DNA of 64,000 nucleotides, from NCBI GenBank assembly GCA_946699065.1, contig CAMPDV010000124.1, positions 310,001-374,000 of the forward strand. Direction: 5' to 3'. Below are positions 37,600 to 50,180 of the stretch, piece after piece (position 1 is the first letter of the stretch; each line of letters begins with the position of its first letter). Made by a program: the position numbers and the translations under genes. The stretch is from Loxodes magnus. Its lineage: Eukaryota; Ciliophora; Karyorelictea; Loxodida; Loxodidae. A model generated the notes under the pieces. It had not been told where the DNA came from and searched no databases. It was given only the letters and a program-made list of their open reading frames with translations.

Positions 37600-40500
37600 T
37601 TTAAAAGCTTCGCTTTAATGTTCAGTTACTTCTTCATTTGGACTCTGATAATATACTTAAAGTTTATGAAAAAACTAAACAATATTTTAATACTCAGACT
37701 AAAAAACTCTTGACAGTGTTAGGATTTAAAGAGATAGGATTAGCAGAAATATAAAAGCATAATCCTTTGAAAGTATTACATAGCATATTGGAAGTAGAAA
37801 ATAGGGATATTGCATTTATAGGAATTTCTAACTGAAGATTAGATACCTCTAAAATGAACAGAGCTTTATACTTAGCTAGACCTAATCCCTATATTAAGAT
37901 CTTATTTTAACTGCTTAAACTTTATACTGAAGTTGTGCTAATTCTGAAACCTTGAAACGGCATGAGGATATAATAGAAGCATTAGCTAAATCCTACTTTG
38001 ATATGAAATAAGATACAAAGTAAAGATTCCCAGACTATACTGATATAGAGTGAGAGATTTTTGTGGACTTATAAAAATGATATAAGAAGATTAATTTAGT
38101 AAGAAGATTAATAATAAATAAGTAGATTAGAAGATATTAATGAAGAATAAGAATTATTAAATAGTAAAAACTCTATTGAAAGGAATTTTGGTGCTAATAG
38201 TAAATTAATGGAGTTTAGATATTTGAAACATACTTCTAAAGAACTATGATTGTAGTCATATTTATCCTTATATTGAGAATACTACTACGTTATAATAGAA
38301 GAAAATATACATTATAAGAATGCTAGACATCTAATGGTTATGAGTAAAAGTGATATTGCAATTTACAATCTGGATTGAAAAGTTCTATTAGAGATAGAAA
38401 ATTCCTCATAAAAATTAAGAGCAATATGGTTTGAGAAGTCTAGGTGATTGCATCCTTTACATAGAAAAGAGAATATCTGCAATTTCAGAAACATGGAACA
38501 TATCTACAGTAGATTGTATGATTTACTTAATAAAACTTTGTAATATAGTAATATGAAGAGCTATTTTAAACCTCATTTAAAAATTAAATGCTAGAAATAT
38601 AAGAGTAGCAATAAGGATTTGTACCTTAGATGCTTATTCTAAATGATGAAGTAAACTTCGAAGAAAACTTTAAGTAAATTTCAAGACTTCTTAGGATATA
38701 AAGAAATAACAAATAGTTAGCTGATATATACCTAGAAGATTTAATAAAATGCTATATCTAGCAAGATTATTTTATGGATGAGAGTTATAATAGAATCTTT
38801 AAATAGTTCTTTAACCACTTATTTTAGTTCTTAGTTAAGTAGCAACATATCTAAAATAACTTTTATCGGAAGGTATATGTATTCTTAAGATAACAAGCAT
38901 TAATTATAATTATTTGTGAAGCAATCAAAATCATTCAAACAGTCACTTAAATAAATTTGGATTCACTTTTAGATATCTAAAGTAAGGTTAAAAAAGAACT
39001 TAATTTCTTAGAAAAAGAAAGCAAGAATTAATAACTCCAAGAAGTAGCAATTAATTAATCAGAGCAAGCAAGTAGTTTCGCAAGTGAAATACTTCAAAGA
39101 GGACTTTTTTATATATTTTTATATCACAAGCAGGTTACCGACGATAATTTCTAGATTTATATAGCTGGGCTAGAAAGATTGGAATCAATAATACAAAAAA
39201 TTACTTAGCATTTAAAGCTTAACAACTTCAACTAGTTCAAATATTTCATTCAATCTGCTAAGTTAGTCCTATCTAGTAATTAAAAAGATGTTAAGATACT
39301 AAAATAGGTATTTTAAAATTCTACATAAGAATAAGATTTTAGAAGCATAATATTGGATAAGAAGCTTAATTAAGATTTAGACTAAATTAAAAGTAGTAAA
39401 AGCATGATTGCTTAGCGATTGCTATATTTAGTGAAAACAAATAGCTCATAAATAATTAAAGTGGCTTAGATTCTAGAAAAGTAAAAAAATTACATTTGAT
39501 TCGATTAAATAATAAAGGAAATCATTTAATAAACAGATATTATTGAAATCATTATACACAACGAGTTTAGAGAATGAAATGAAAGTGGAATTTTATAGGT
39601 AACTTAGTTGAATCAATACTTGAAAGATTTAGATAATGTATTTGAACAAGAGAAAGTAAGCTGCTTATTAGGAGTATTATTATAGGATTAAATAAAAGCA
39701 TCTTATTTAAATAGACTGTAGAGTGAAAAGATTAATGTACCCTATTAATTTTAAGCACTTTTTCTCTAGTTCTATTTAAGGACTATTGTTGATTGTGAAT
39801 AATAAAGATAAAACATAGATATAAGAAATGTGAAAATACTAATTTCGTTAACCAGAATAAAAATGATAATGGACTTCTATTCTGAATAGCTATACTTGCT
39901 TAAATTATAACCTATCTAGCAGAACGATTAAGGGTTAGAAGCAACTCTAGAAAGAATCGATGAAATTTTATATAGTTCAAGTTTAGTTTCTTTAATGTCA
40001 GTATACATAGCTAAAAAAATAAAGGATATATAAGATAATAAAAGTAAGAAAATAGACTAAATGAATAGATAGCAAACACTCAAAAAGTTTATATAAGATC
40101 TACTAAAAGATGCTAGAATTTAAGGTGAACTTAGTATCTTTTAACTTAAAATTTAGAAATAGATAAGAAGTAAATTGATCTTCCTATCTTAGACTAATAG
40201 AATAATATGGATATAAAAATAATACAAGACTGGTTATCTTAGCTTCCTAATGGTGATTAAAATATGATATAAAGGATATAGCAAATGGGACAACCAGAAG
40301 TAAAAGTCTCTTTTGGAGTAGCTTTTATAGAAGTGATTTATATTAAGTACTTATAAGAAGAAAATCGAAACTTACTATAAGCATAAGATAAATTAGAAAA
40401 GCTATTTAAGCAAACAATACTATAAAAAGCAGGCCAAGAATATTATAAGTTTTTGCAGCAGTTAATTAGTAACTTTTAGGATAAAAAACTAATGCAGATG

Positions 40501-41660
40501 AAATATTAAATGAGCTTAGATAGCTATTAAGAGAAAATAATAATACTTTACCTTACTTTAGGCTTGATTTCTTATAAGTAGAATAATAGCTTAATTAACC
40601 TTTTTTTCAAAGGAGGGTAATTTACTATACAATACTTTTAGTCTTCTTTCTTATTTGGAGTAGAAGATAATTTAAAGCTTTAATATCTAAGAAACTTGCT
40701 AAATAATTATGATACTCTTAAACACTAAAGCTTTAATATGAGTGCAAGAGCTTGGAAATGTTCAAATGATTGCCCTTTCTTATATTTTGATATGGGCAGT
40801 GGAGGCTAATAAGTTGAATAAAAATGTCCATGGTGCAACTAAAGAATTGGGGGAACTGGATATGCAGCTATTTAGAGACCAGGCCATGATAATTTAACTG
40901 ATTAGGAAGCTAAAAATTACTTATAAAATATGATCTCGAAGATGGAAGCTAATTTATAAAGAGGCTATTTCAAATTAATGATACCAAATAATAGAAAAGA
41001 ATAAAATAGAAGTTTAAGACCTATCTCTTTCTAGCTTTTAAGACTAATCCTCCATATATAAATATTTGGGTTAAACTAGATCAACATACTAAAACAAAAC
41101 GATTTAGAAATAATAATTCCACATAAACAAAGTTGTTAAGTACAATTAAACAAAGATCTGGAATAATATCTTTAGTGTCATATTAATAGAGATCTTTAGT
41201 CAATATACGAGCAGCTAGATATTGATAAGCCTTATGTATGAATATTCTAGCTAATTTAGTAAATATTTAGCAACATTAAGAAAAATTTCCCTATGATAAC
41301 GTAGAATGTAAACTCATAATAAAGAGACTAAATTGAAAATAACTTCTAAAACCAAATTGTCGACAATTTACTGAATTACAAGTTAGAAATATTAAGATAA
41401 TATGAAATGAAGAAACTTGCTAATTAGAAAATGAAAGAACCATTTGATGTAGTCATTAATGAAAGTAGATGTATTGATCATTAAGAGGGGTTTAAGTATT
41501 TAAAGCTTTTCAGAATTACTAAGAAACCTACTTTTGCAAGTATGAAAAATTCATTTTATTTAGAGTTAAGAAACTAACCTGGAAATCAACTTCTAGAAAT
41601 ATGCTTTTACTTTTAGTAAGAAGCTTAAAAGCTGAAATATTTGGCTTTTAATAATAGCAT
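37600..41660 (+). pseudogene. Long RNF213-like pseudogene (AAA4 to RZ finger and beyond)
   Basis: From about 37,727 the DNA closely follows the intact gene from 14,189 (Walker B EIGLAEI region) to about 15,035. It then skips about 1.6 kb near 38,540-38,640 and resumes at the equivalent of 16,640, continuing to about 19,660. Similarity is high through 39,400-40,700, where whole lines are nearly identical. The RZ-finger region (40,745-40,850) is recognisable but altered. Many 1-2 base indels break the frame, and the P-loop modules upstream are absent. It cannot encode a working ligase. It lies in the same orientation as the intact gene, about 23 kb downstream. Confidence 0.92.
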
Positions 41661-43480
41661 ATAAACCCTTTTTATTAGGACAGTTATTATATATAACTTG
41701 GAATAATTTTTCTTTAGATTATGTTCAATCTAATAAAAAGAAGCTTAAAATATTAAAGTGATAATTATATATCTTAGAAGAAAATATTAACTATATGATA
41801 TTAGTAAGAACTAAGAATTAAATTAAGCTAAAGTACTACTAAATTAATTTAAGAGTTATATAAGGAAGCTATTTATTAGTTTATTGCTACTTATATTTAT
41901 ATGAAATTAGACTTTTCTTTGTTAAAGTTCTAATACCATTTAATAAGTATATAAATTAGTCTACTTTAAAGGTATTTCTACCTGTTTTTAGTAATAAAGA
42001 TATTAATTTAATTTATAATAATAAGAGTCTTTTTGTTCCTTTCTTATCTTGATTGCTGCTAGATATATTAAAAGAGCTATTTCATATAAATAAACTATCT
42101 TTCTGCTTATGACTAAGATTTAGAAATAACTCTATTATTTGAAAGTAAAGCTTATTTTAGTTTTATTATCTAGATTTTATGTATTTTATTATATTTAAGT
42201 CTGCTACTTAATCTAAATATCTCTTCAAACTATTTAGTTAATATTATCCTTATAATTCAGAAAAACTCCTCTCTATACTTTGAGATAACTAAATCATTAG
42301 AGAATAGATTAATATATTTAGGAAATTAATAGTGCTGATTTATTTTTAAGCTTTAGTTAATATTTTGCAAAAGCTAAGCATTCTAATAACTACTATTTAT
42401 CACTAAGCCATTAAATAAACTAATACAACAAAGGAATAATAGTTTTATTAGGTACTTAGGAACTAAGAAGGTTAATAACTAAACTTATAGAAGGATTATA
42501 TTTATTTTAGCATATTAAGATTAATCTTCCTTATTTACTAAAGTTTGTTTCACCTTTCTTAAAGAAACTTACTAGCTTAAATATCAATTTTCCCAGTCTT
42601 TTTGTGATTGCTTACCTTAAGATTTTCTTGTTTAATTTTAAAAATATTTAATAAGATAAAAGGAAAAGAAGAAAGTATTTAGTAGTGCTGCTTAAATATC
42701 CTTAAGCAATACTTAAAATAACTTACATTTAACATTTTTAGAAAATTATGTGATTTAGCTTAAGATATCAATCGATAATAGATAGAAATCCATACTATAT
42801 ACTTAAAAGAAATTTAGAGAGAAACCAAAATATTATAAATAGCTGCTTGCTTGCCTGAGTATGAAAAAGGAAAATAAAATCTTGATTTACTTTAATTAAG
42901 ACCAAAATAATAAAATCTACAAGCCAAAAATAAATTTAGACAAAGACAGCATGCAATTAGTTAATTACCAATTAGAATTATTTATTTAGATAGATTATAA
43001 ATCGAATTTAAGTCTTGATAAAAGAAAAGAACCTTAAAAGACAATGAAGAGAGATTTAAAACTTGGATCAGAACGATAATAATTTAACTAAATGTTAGCA
43101 GAAGATAATTAACTAGAGATTATATTACTACAAACTATTATATTAGTAGCTCTAGAGTATATTAACCTTATATCTGCACATTGGCAACTGAAAGAGTTAT
43201 GTTAAAATAATGACACTAAATTTTAATGGGTAAAAATAGATACTTGAAGGTACAAAGAAACACATTAAAAAGTAAATTGCTATGATATAAGATAAATTAA
43301 TCTAAAGCTTATGATAAATTTGTACAAGATGAATTAAGAAAATGCTTAAAAATATCTTAAATGCTTTAAGGCATAATTATGAAAATAGATCATTAGCATG
43401 AACAATATTATTGTTAAACATTTACAAAAGATGAAAAGCAAATCTTAAGAATCATTTCAAGATTTTTTATTAAATCATAA
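41661..43480 (+). pseudogene. RNF213-like C-terminal remnant continuing the 37.6 kb pseudogene
   Basis: After a poorly alignable stretch (41,661-42,330) the region 42,330-43,450 resembles the C-terminal remnants at 34.9-36.2 and 50.2-51.2 kb. It also shares residues with the intact gene's 19.9-20.6 kb part; for example a CLPEYEKGK frame near 42,850 corresponds to CNPEYGNGK. It may be the natural continuation of the 37.6-41.66 kb pseudogene or a separately placed paralogue. Frame is lost repeatedly. Confidence 0.55.
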
Positions 43481-45682
43481 GCTAAATTTAAACTAAGCTT
43501 TATTTTATCTACTTATCTAAATGAAGATTTATCCTGAGATAAGTTTAGAATCCAAATTTTCTGAAATCTAAAGTTGGATTTATTTTAAATGTATTATATC
43601 TTTATCTGCTATTATATAAATTTTTCAAAAATATAAATTTTTATCGTTTTCCTTATTTTTATTTACATCAATCTGAAACTATTCTAGCATTTAACTTTTT
43701 CTTATCTCCCCAGGTAAATAATTAAAAGGTCTTGTGAACTAGTCTGAGATGTTTATAAATTTCGTTATTCAGTCATTTAGATATTAGATGATTAAGATTT
43801 AAGGTTTATTACATAAGAAATGAATTCTCAAATCAGTTTGTAAGTTAAGAATTTTTGCTTAATAGTAAATGAATTTTGGCGCCAAATAGAATAAATGTTA
43901 AACTTAAAAAGTTTGAATTAAAATAAATGCCTAATTGATAAATAATGATAATAGTAGCTAGTTAACTACAGATTAGATTTAAATAATTATTTTAAACTTA
44001 ATATTTTATATTTAATTAGGATGATTCCTTATTCTCTTCTTATTAAAGGAAACCTCTTCCATTATTAATTTGTTTACTTTTTAAACTTAGATAGTAGTTA
44101 TTAATTCTTATCCTTATCTTTAAGATAATATAATATCCTTTATAATTTTTTCTAAATATATAAAAATAAATTATCACTTGATAATAATGAAGTGCTAGCT
44201 AAATGCTTATAATTAAGTTTAGAATTAAAAAATTAAGAAAGTAGAAATTATTTATTTATACTATAATAGATAGATCTTCGAAGAATCTCTCTTTAAAAAA
44301 TTAAAAACTGTCTTAAGAATAAAAATTTAGCCATTTTTTATATAATCTGGATTTTAGCATTTCTAGCTTAGATTCATGAAAATTATTAATCATTTGTTAG
44401 AGATTTTCCTAAATAGGTTTAAATTTACTTCTAATCTATCTTTCTAGAAATTTTCTACGATTTATATAAGAGAAGATTTAAAGAAATTAGCAAAGAGGTA
44501 GAAAGATGATGAAGATATCTATCAAACTAAGCTATTATTATTATACAGTTTAGTATATTGCTTAAAAAGTTATTAAGTTAAGTACTCTTTTTCTAATTTT
44601 TCTTGTATCTCTGTTTAGCAAAACTTAAGCTGTTTTAACTTTCTGATTTTTGTCTTAAGAAGAGATGGTTAAGATACAATAATGATTTTTCTAAGTTGAA
44701 AATAGGGAAAGCTTTGTGAACTTTTGAAATGCATAAATATCCTTAATTTATATTTGGTAAAATAGTTTAGATATTGAATTAAATATGATCTCCTTTAAAA
44801 TAATATAATATTTAGTTAGATTTTGACTTAAGATATATTGGATTATATATGAATAGATTTAGACTTTACAAATATGTGTTTCCCTTTATGAAATTTAATC
44901 TATTATAGTTTACTTTAAATTTATGGTTATTGGTACTTTCAAAACGAGGAATTCGAATAAAAAGTTAAGCAACATCTATTAATAAAGACTTTTATACTTT
45001 TGAGTACTTGTTTATCTAATTTTATTAAAGGTTGATTTTACTAAAATGTAAGATATAATTATAATAATTTGATTTATTTGGATTTTGCTCTTAAATATCT
45101 AGCTAACTTCAAATAATTAAGAATAGCTTTATACTATTTTTAGTCTTTCTACTTAATAGTTAAAGATTCAATTAAAGTAATCTCTAGATTAATTATCAAG
45201 TCAATTAAATAGATTCTCTTAATTATAACTGACTTACTTTTATTTTACTTAAAGCTTTAACTTTCGATAACTTAGCAGTAATTAATAAAATATAAAAATG
45301 TATAGGGTTTAATAATAATAAAGGTGTTTATTTAGATAGATTATAAGGTAACTATATGGTGTATAATAATGGTAAAAGATATAAACAAATAGTAAAATAT
45401 GAGAATTTAGTAATTTTAGTTATTTAAATCTATATTGCTTATAATAGTTCTAACAACACCTTACTAAATCAATCTAAATATTCAACGCAAATTAATTCAT
45501 TAATATAATAACAAGCTATTAGTATAAATTATACAACCATTAGTCAAAAACAACCTTATTTCAATTTATTATAACTTTATGCTTAAAGACAAATAAGCTT
45601 CAGCATCTATCTTCCTTTATAATAACATTATTACTATTAAAAGATAAATTATTAATCTTAATTTAAAATATATTCAAATTCT
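43481..45682. other. No gene recognised
   Basis: 43.6-44.7 kb is weakly paralogous to 36.3-37.2 kb. The remainder to 45.68 kb has no alignable partner and no supported frame. The 3' UTR of the leftward TPR-kinase gene must fall just left of 45,683. Confidence 0.5.
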
Positions 45683-48598
45683 TCAAAAATATTTATCTTC
45701 ATTTATACTTTAATCTTCAGAACTACTCTTCTCTTATTAATAAAGCCCTCTTTCTGTCTATTATGAACAGATTTCAAGATTACTCTCTTAGAAAGTTATT
45801 TAACCTATTTAGTCTTATTTCTATATCTTTTATGATTTTAAGTTTTCTTCATTAATATCCTATTATTCATTTTTATTATCTACAACACTTCATTTTTCCT
45901 TCAAAATATCTATTTTATATTTGAATGTACCAATGTCAGGCCTTTAATTTGGTTCATAACTGAAGCATTATGTTAGCAGATCAACTAATTAAGCTTCTTG
46001 ATTTATCTCATTTGAAAAGCAAGGATAGCATTTATCTAAATAAACTGATTTCATTACTTATGCATTAGTTATTAAATTTGGATATGGTAGCCTTTCGTTA
46101 AGTATTTCTACAGTTACACAAGCCAAAGATCAAATATCACTTTTTTGATTAACTTTGTTATTGAAGATTTCAGGAGCCATTCATTAATATGATCCTTTTT
46201 ATTCTAAAGTAGTAGTAATATTTGCTTCTCTAACTAATCCGAAATCAGCTATTTTAGAGGAATCGTTGTTATCTAATAAAATATTAAGTGATTTTATATC
46301 TCTATGAACTAAACCTTTTTAGTGTATTGCTTATACTCCTTCAGCTATCTCACTTATTAACTTAAGCTTTTTAAAAAATCTAAGTTAAGGATCTCTCATA
46401 TAATCTGCAAATAACTGCTAAGATTTTATTAAATTGAATAAGTTTCCTTTATCCATGTACTCAGTATAAAAACAAAAACTATAGTTGCCTTATTAAGATG
46501 TATCAAAAGTAACTCCTTTTAGTTTTATTATTCTTTAACTGTTAACACTCAAAAGAGCTTTGCATTCAAGAAAGAAGTCTTCATATAGTTTTTGAGGATT
46601 ATCAATTTCTCTTATTTTTTTGAGAGCATACTAAAATCCATTTATGTTTATTAAATAAACAGTACTATATCCTCCTTATCCTATTACTTTTAAGCTATTC
46701 ATATATTCTTAGTTAGGAATCAAATCTTTATAGTCTCATATACGAATTTAGGATTTAATATCTTTACTTGCTCCATTTGATTATAGTAGTTAGTAAATAT
46801 CATCCATTGTTATTATCTTTTAAAAATTATTCATTTATACTTCTGAAGGAACTATAAAATTAGGATTAAGTTGATAAGCTGAAGCATAACATTAAATAGC
46901 TTCTTTAAATCTTCCTAAAGCTTTTAGAGAGTTTCCTTTATTTATGTGTCGATTAGAAAAAAGAGGATTAATTTAAATGGCTTTGTTAAAACAATCTATA
47001 GCTTCTTCGTACTTTATTAGTTCGGCTAAAGAATATCCTTTGTTGTTATATGCTGAATCAATTTTCGGATTTATTTGAATAGCCAAGTTATATGCTTCAA
47101 TGGCTTCTTCGTATTTTTTTAACTCGGCTAAAGCTATTCCTTTGTATAAATATGCTGAATCATCTTTCGGATTTATTTTAATAGCCAAGTTAAAAGCTTC
47201 AATGGCTTCTTCGTACTTTCCTTATTTCCGCAAAGCATTTCCTTTGTTGATATATGCTTTATCTTTTTTCGGATTTATTTCAACAGCCAAGTTATAAGCT
47301 TCAATAGCTTCTTCGTACCTTTTTAATTCGTCTAAAGCTATTCCTTTGTTGAAATATACTTCATCTTTTTTCGGATTTATTTTAATAGCCAAGTTATAAG
47401 CTTCAATGGATTCTTCATACATTCCTTATTTCTGCAAAGCATTTCCTTTGTTGAAATATACTTCATCTTTTTTCGGATTTATTTCAATAGCCAAGTTATA
47501 AGCTTCAATGGCTTCTTCGTATTTTCCTTATTTCCGCAAAGCATTTCCTTTGTTGAAATATGCTTTATCTTTCGGATTTATTTGAATAACCAAGTTAAAA
47601 GCTTCAATGGCTTCTTCGTATTTTTTTAACTCGGCTAAAGCTACTCCTTTGTTGTTATATGCTGAATCATATTTCGGATTTATTTGAATAGCCAAGTTAA
47701 AAGCTTCAATGGCTTCTTCGTACTTTCCTTATTTCCGCAAAGCATTTCCTTTGTTGATATATGCTGAATCATATTTCGGATTTATTTGAATAGCCAAGTT
47801 AAAAGCTTCAATGGCTTCTTCGTACTTTTCTTATTTCCGCAAAGCTACTCCTTTGTTGTAATATGCTGAATCATCTTTCGGATTTATTTGAATAACCAAG
47901 TTAAAAGCTTCAATGGCTTCTTCGTACTTTCCTTATTTCCGCAAAGCTACTCCTTTGTTGTAATATGCTGAATCATATTTCGGATTTATTTGAATAGCCA
48001 AGTTATAAGCTTCAATGGCTTCTTCGTATTTTTTTAACTCGGCTAAAGCATATCCTTTGTTGAAATATGCTGAATCATCTTTCGGATTTATTTGAATAAC
48101 CAAGTTAAAAGCTTCAATGGCTTCTTCGTACTTTCCTTATTTTCCCAAAGCTATTCCTTTGTTTATATATGTTGAATCATATTTCGGATTTATTTGAATA
48201 GCCAAGTTAAAAGCTTCAATGGCTTCTTCGTACTTTTTTAATTCATCTAAAGCTATTCCTTTGTTGTTATATGCTGAATCATTTTTCGGATTTATTTGAA
48301 TAGCCAAGTTAAAAGCTTCAATGGCTTCTTCGTACTTTCCTTATTTTCCCAAAGCTATTCCTTTGTTGTTATATGCTGAATCATTTTTCGGATTTATTTG
48401 AATAGCCAAGTTAAAAGCTTCAATGGCTTCTTCGTATTTTTTTAACTCGGCTAAAGCATATCCTTTGTTGAAATATGCTGAATCATATTTCGGATTTATT
48501 TGAATAGCCTAGTTATAAGCTTCTGTTGCTTCAAATTATTTTTTTTATTTCCTAATAACATCACTTTTTTTTATTTGACGAGATTTACCATTTCCCAT
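45683..48598 (-). CDS. TPR-repeat protein kinase, intact, 971 aa
   Basis: The frame runs from ATG 48,598 (MGNGKSRQIKK...) to UGA 45,683-45,685, 972 codons without a shift. Residues ~20-590 are about 17 TPR units of 34 residues with the consensus KYEEAIEAFNLAIQINPK-D-SAY-NKG-AL. A linker of about 50 residues follows, then a kinase domain (~640-905): GQGGYSTVY glycine loop, YALKK (Lys ~660), LVHRDIKSLNILL (Asp 767), DFGLVRE (Asp 785), QWMAPE and SDIWSLAC. Both of the last Trp codons (46,181-46,183 and 46,130-46,132) are UGA, as is residue 903. All catalytic residues are present, so an active Ser/Thr-type (possibly TKL-like) kinase is expected, with the TPRs as a protein-binding platform. An N-terminal MGNGKS could be an N-myristoylation signal (M-G-x-x-x-S); this is inference. 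Stop choice: UGA at 45,683 is the first UGA after coding character declines. No intron needed. Confidence 0.93.
46860..48540 (-). repeat. 102-bp tandem DNA repeats encoding the TPR units
   Basis: The TPR-coding DNA consists of about 17 units of 102 bp, many differing by only a few bases, with the marker cttcaatggcttcttcgta on the plus strand recurring every 102 (once 99) bases. Several units alternate between two versions (ALAELKKYEE and ALRKQGKYEE), suggesting that blocks of two or more units were duplicated together. The C-terminal three units are more divergent and presumably older. Short plus-strand frames here are antisense shadows. Confidence 0.92.
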
Positions 48599-50180
48599 TT
48601 TTTTAATTTTTTTAGAGTAAGCTATTTTAAATTTTTTTTATCTTTTAAAGAAATTATCAAATTAATTTATCTATTTAGTTTTATCTTTTTTTCTTACATT
48701 TTTTTTTTATTTTTTTTATAATTAAAAATAAATTTTATTGTTTTGAGCTTTTAGATTCAATAATTAACTTTTAATTTAAACATTTTTTTAAATTTTATTT
48801 TTTAATCTTTTAACTTCTTTTTTCTTTTAGCTTTTGTTTTATTATTTTTCTAAAATTTTGATATGATATTTATATAAATTTATATGTTTGAATCATTTAA
48901 TATTAGTTATAATTCGTTAAATGATATTAGCATTAAATATTGAATAAACTTAGGAATATAATTAAATGGATATTCAAATTAAAATTCTTCAATTTGAACA
49001 TAAATTTAAAGCCTTATAGTGTAAAAGTTTTTTTAATTCAGTTAATGAAAAATAAAGCTAAGATTATTATTTAGTAAAATAGTCTTTAAGTATATTTATG
49101 AAAATATCCTTTGCTAACCTATTTATTTAGATTTTATCTTATTTACTATTTATTTTTTGAATTTCATTAATTAATGCTTAGACTATTTAGATTTATATTT
49201 ATTTTAATTGAAAAAAGATTGGTTATATTTAAAATTTAACAATTATTTATTTAGTAAAATAGTCTTTAAGTATTCTATTACAGAAGTAAATAATTTAGTT
49301 ATAGAAATATAAAGATTAAATATATTTTTTGTTAATAAAGTAACTCATAAATGTCTACTAGAATTATGCTTTGATAGTAAGCTATAAATTTAGTAAATAT
49401 CTTCTTTATATAAATTTTTCTATCATTTTAATATAAAATTACATTAAATCGATAGAAGTCTTTATATATTAAATTGCTTCTAAAATAATAAAAATGCTTA
49501 GTTTTTAAGCATTTTGGATTAATTCTAAAGCTAGATAAGATATTTCAAAGATATACTATTTATTTTTATTTAAAAAGGTAAAAGTAACTAAGAAAATAAA
49601 ATTAGGTTACTATTTTTAATTTATTAATAAACTAAAAGAAATATACCAAAAGTTACATTTTTATCTTTAGAGTTTATTGGATTATTAATAAGAGATAGAA
49701 AAGGCTCTTTGCAGCTATTATCTAGATAAATTCCCCCTTTTTATGATGCTAGACTTCTTTAAATTAGTTAAAAACTATGATAAACTATGCTATTATTACA
49801 TCAACAATTAGCTATTTTTTTAGTTATTTTCATTCTCTAGATTAAAAAAGATAAATTAAAGATATTCTTGCAAGTTTTTCTACTGTTGGCTTAATAAAGT
49901 TATTATACTTAAAGGACTAAAGCTAAATAAATTATACAAGTAAATTATTTATTAAAATACTCATTTTCTGGTTTAGAAGGTTAAAAATTAAGAAAAATCA
50001 TTCCTATTTAAAGGAAAGAAGCAGATTGTTTACTAATAATTCACTTAAACATAGATCTTTAAAATACTAAAGTAAATTAATTTATTATATAAATAATTAG
50101 ATGCTTAATAATTTAAATATAACTAGCTTAAAGCAAGAAAATAAAGAATACTAACTATTTATGTTTAAACTAATAATAAA
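48599..50180. other. No gene recognised
   Basis: This stretch lies upstream of the TPR-kinase start, so it should hold its promoter; no motif is identifiable. A/T runs dominate 48,600-48,900. Some blocks after 49,000 may be extremely decayed members of the lineage seen at 41.7-42.4 kb, but I cannot align them securely. A short plus-strand frame at 48,500-48,721 is antisense to the N-terminus and low-complexity. Confidence 0.5.

Noticed and set aside
47100..47297. Plus-strand ORF across the TPR array
   Set aside because: It is exactly antisense to the TPR repeats, and its regularity is inherited from the 102-bp repeat.
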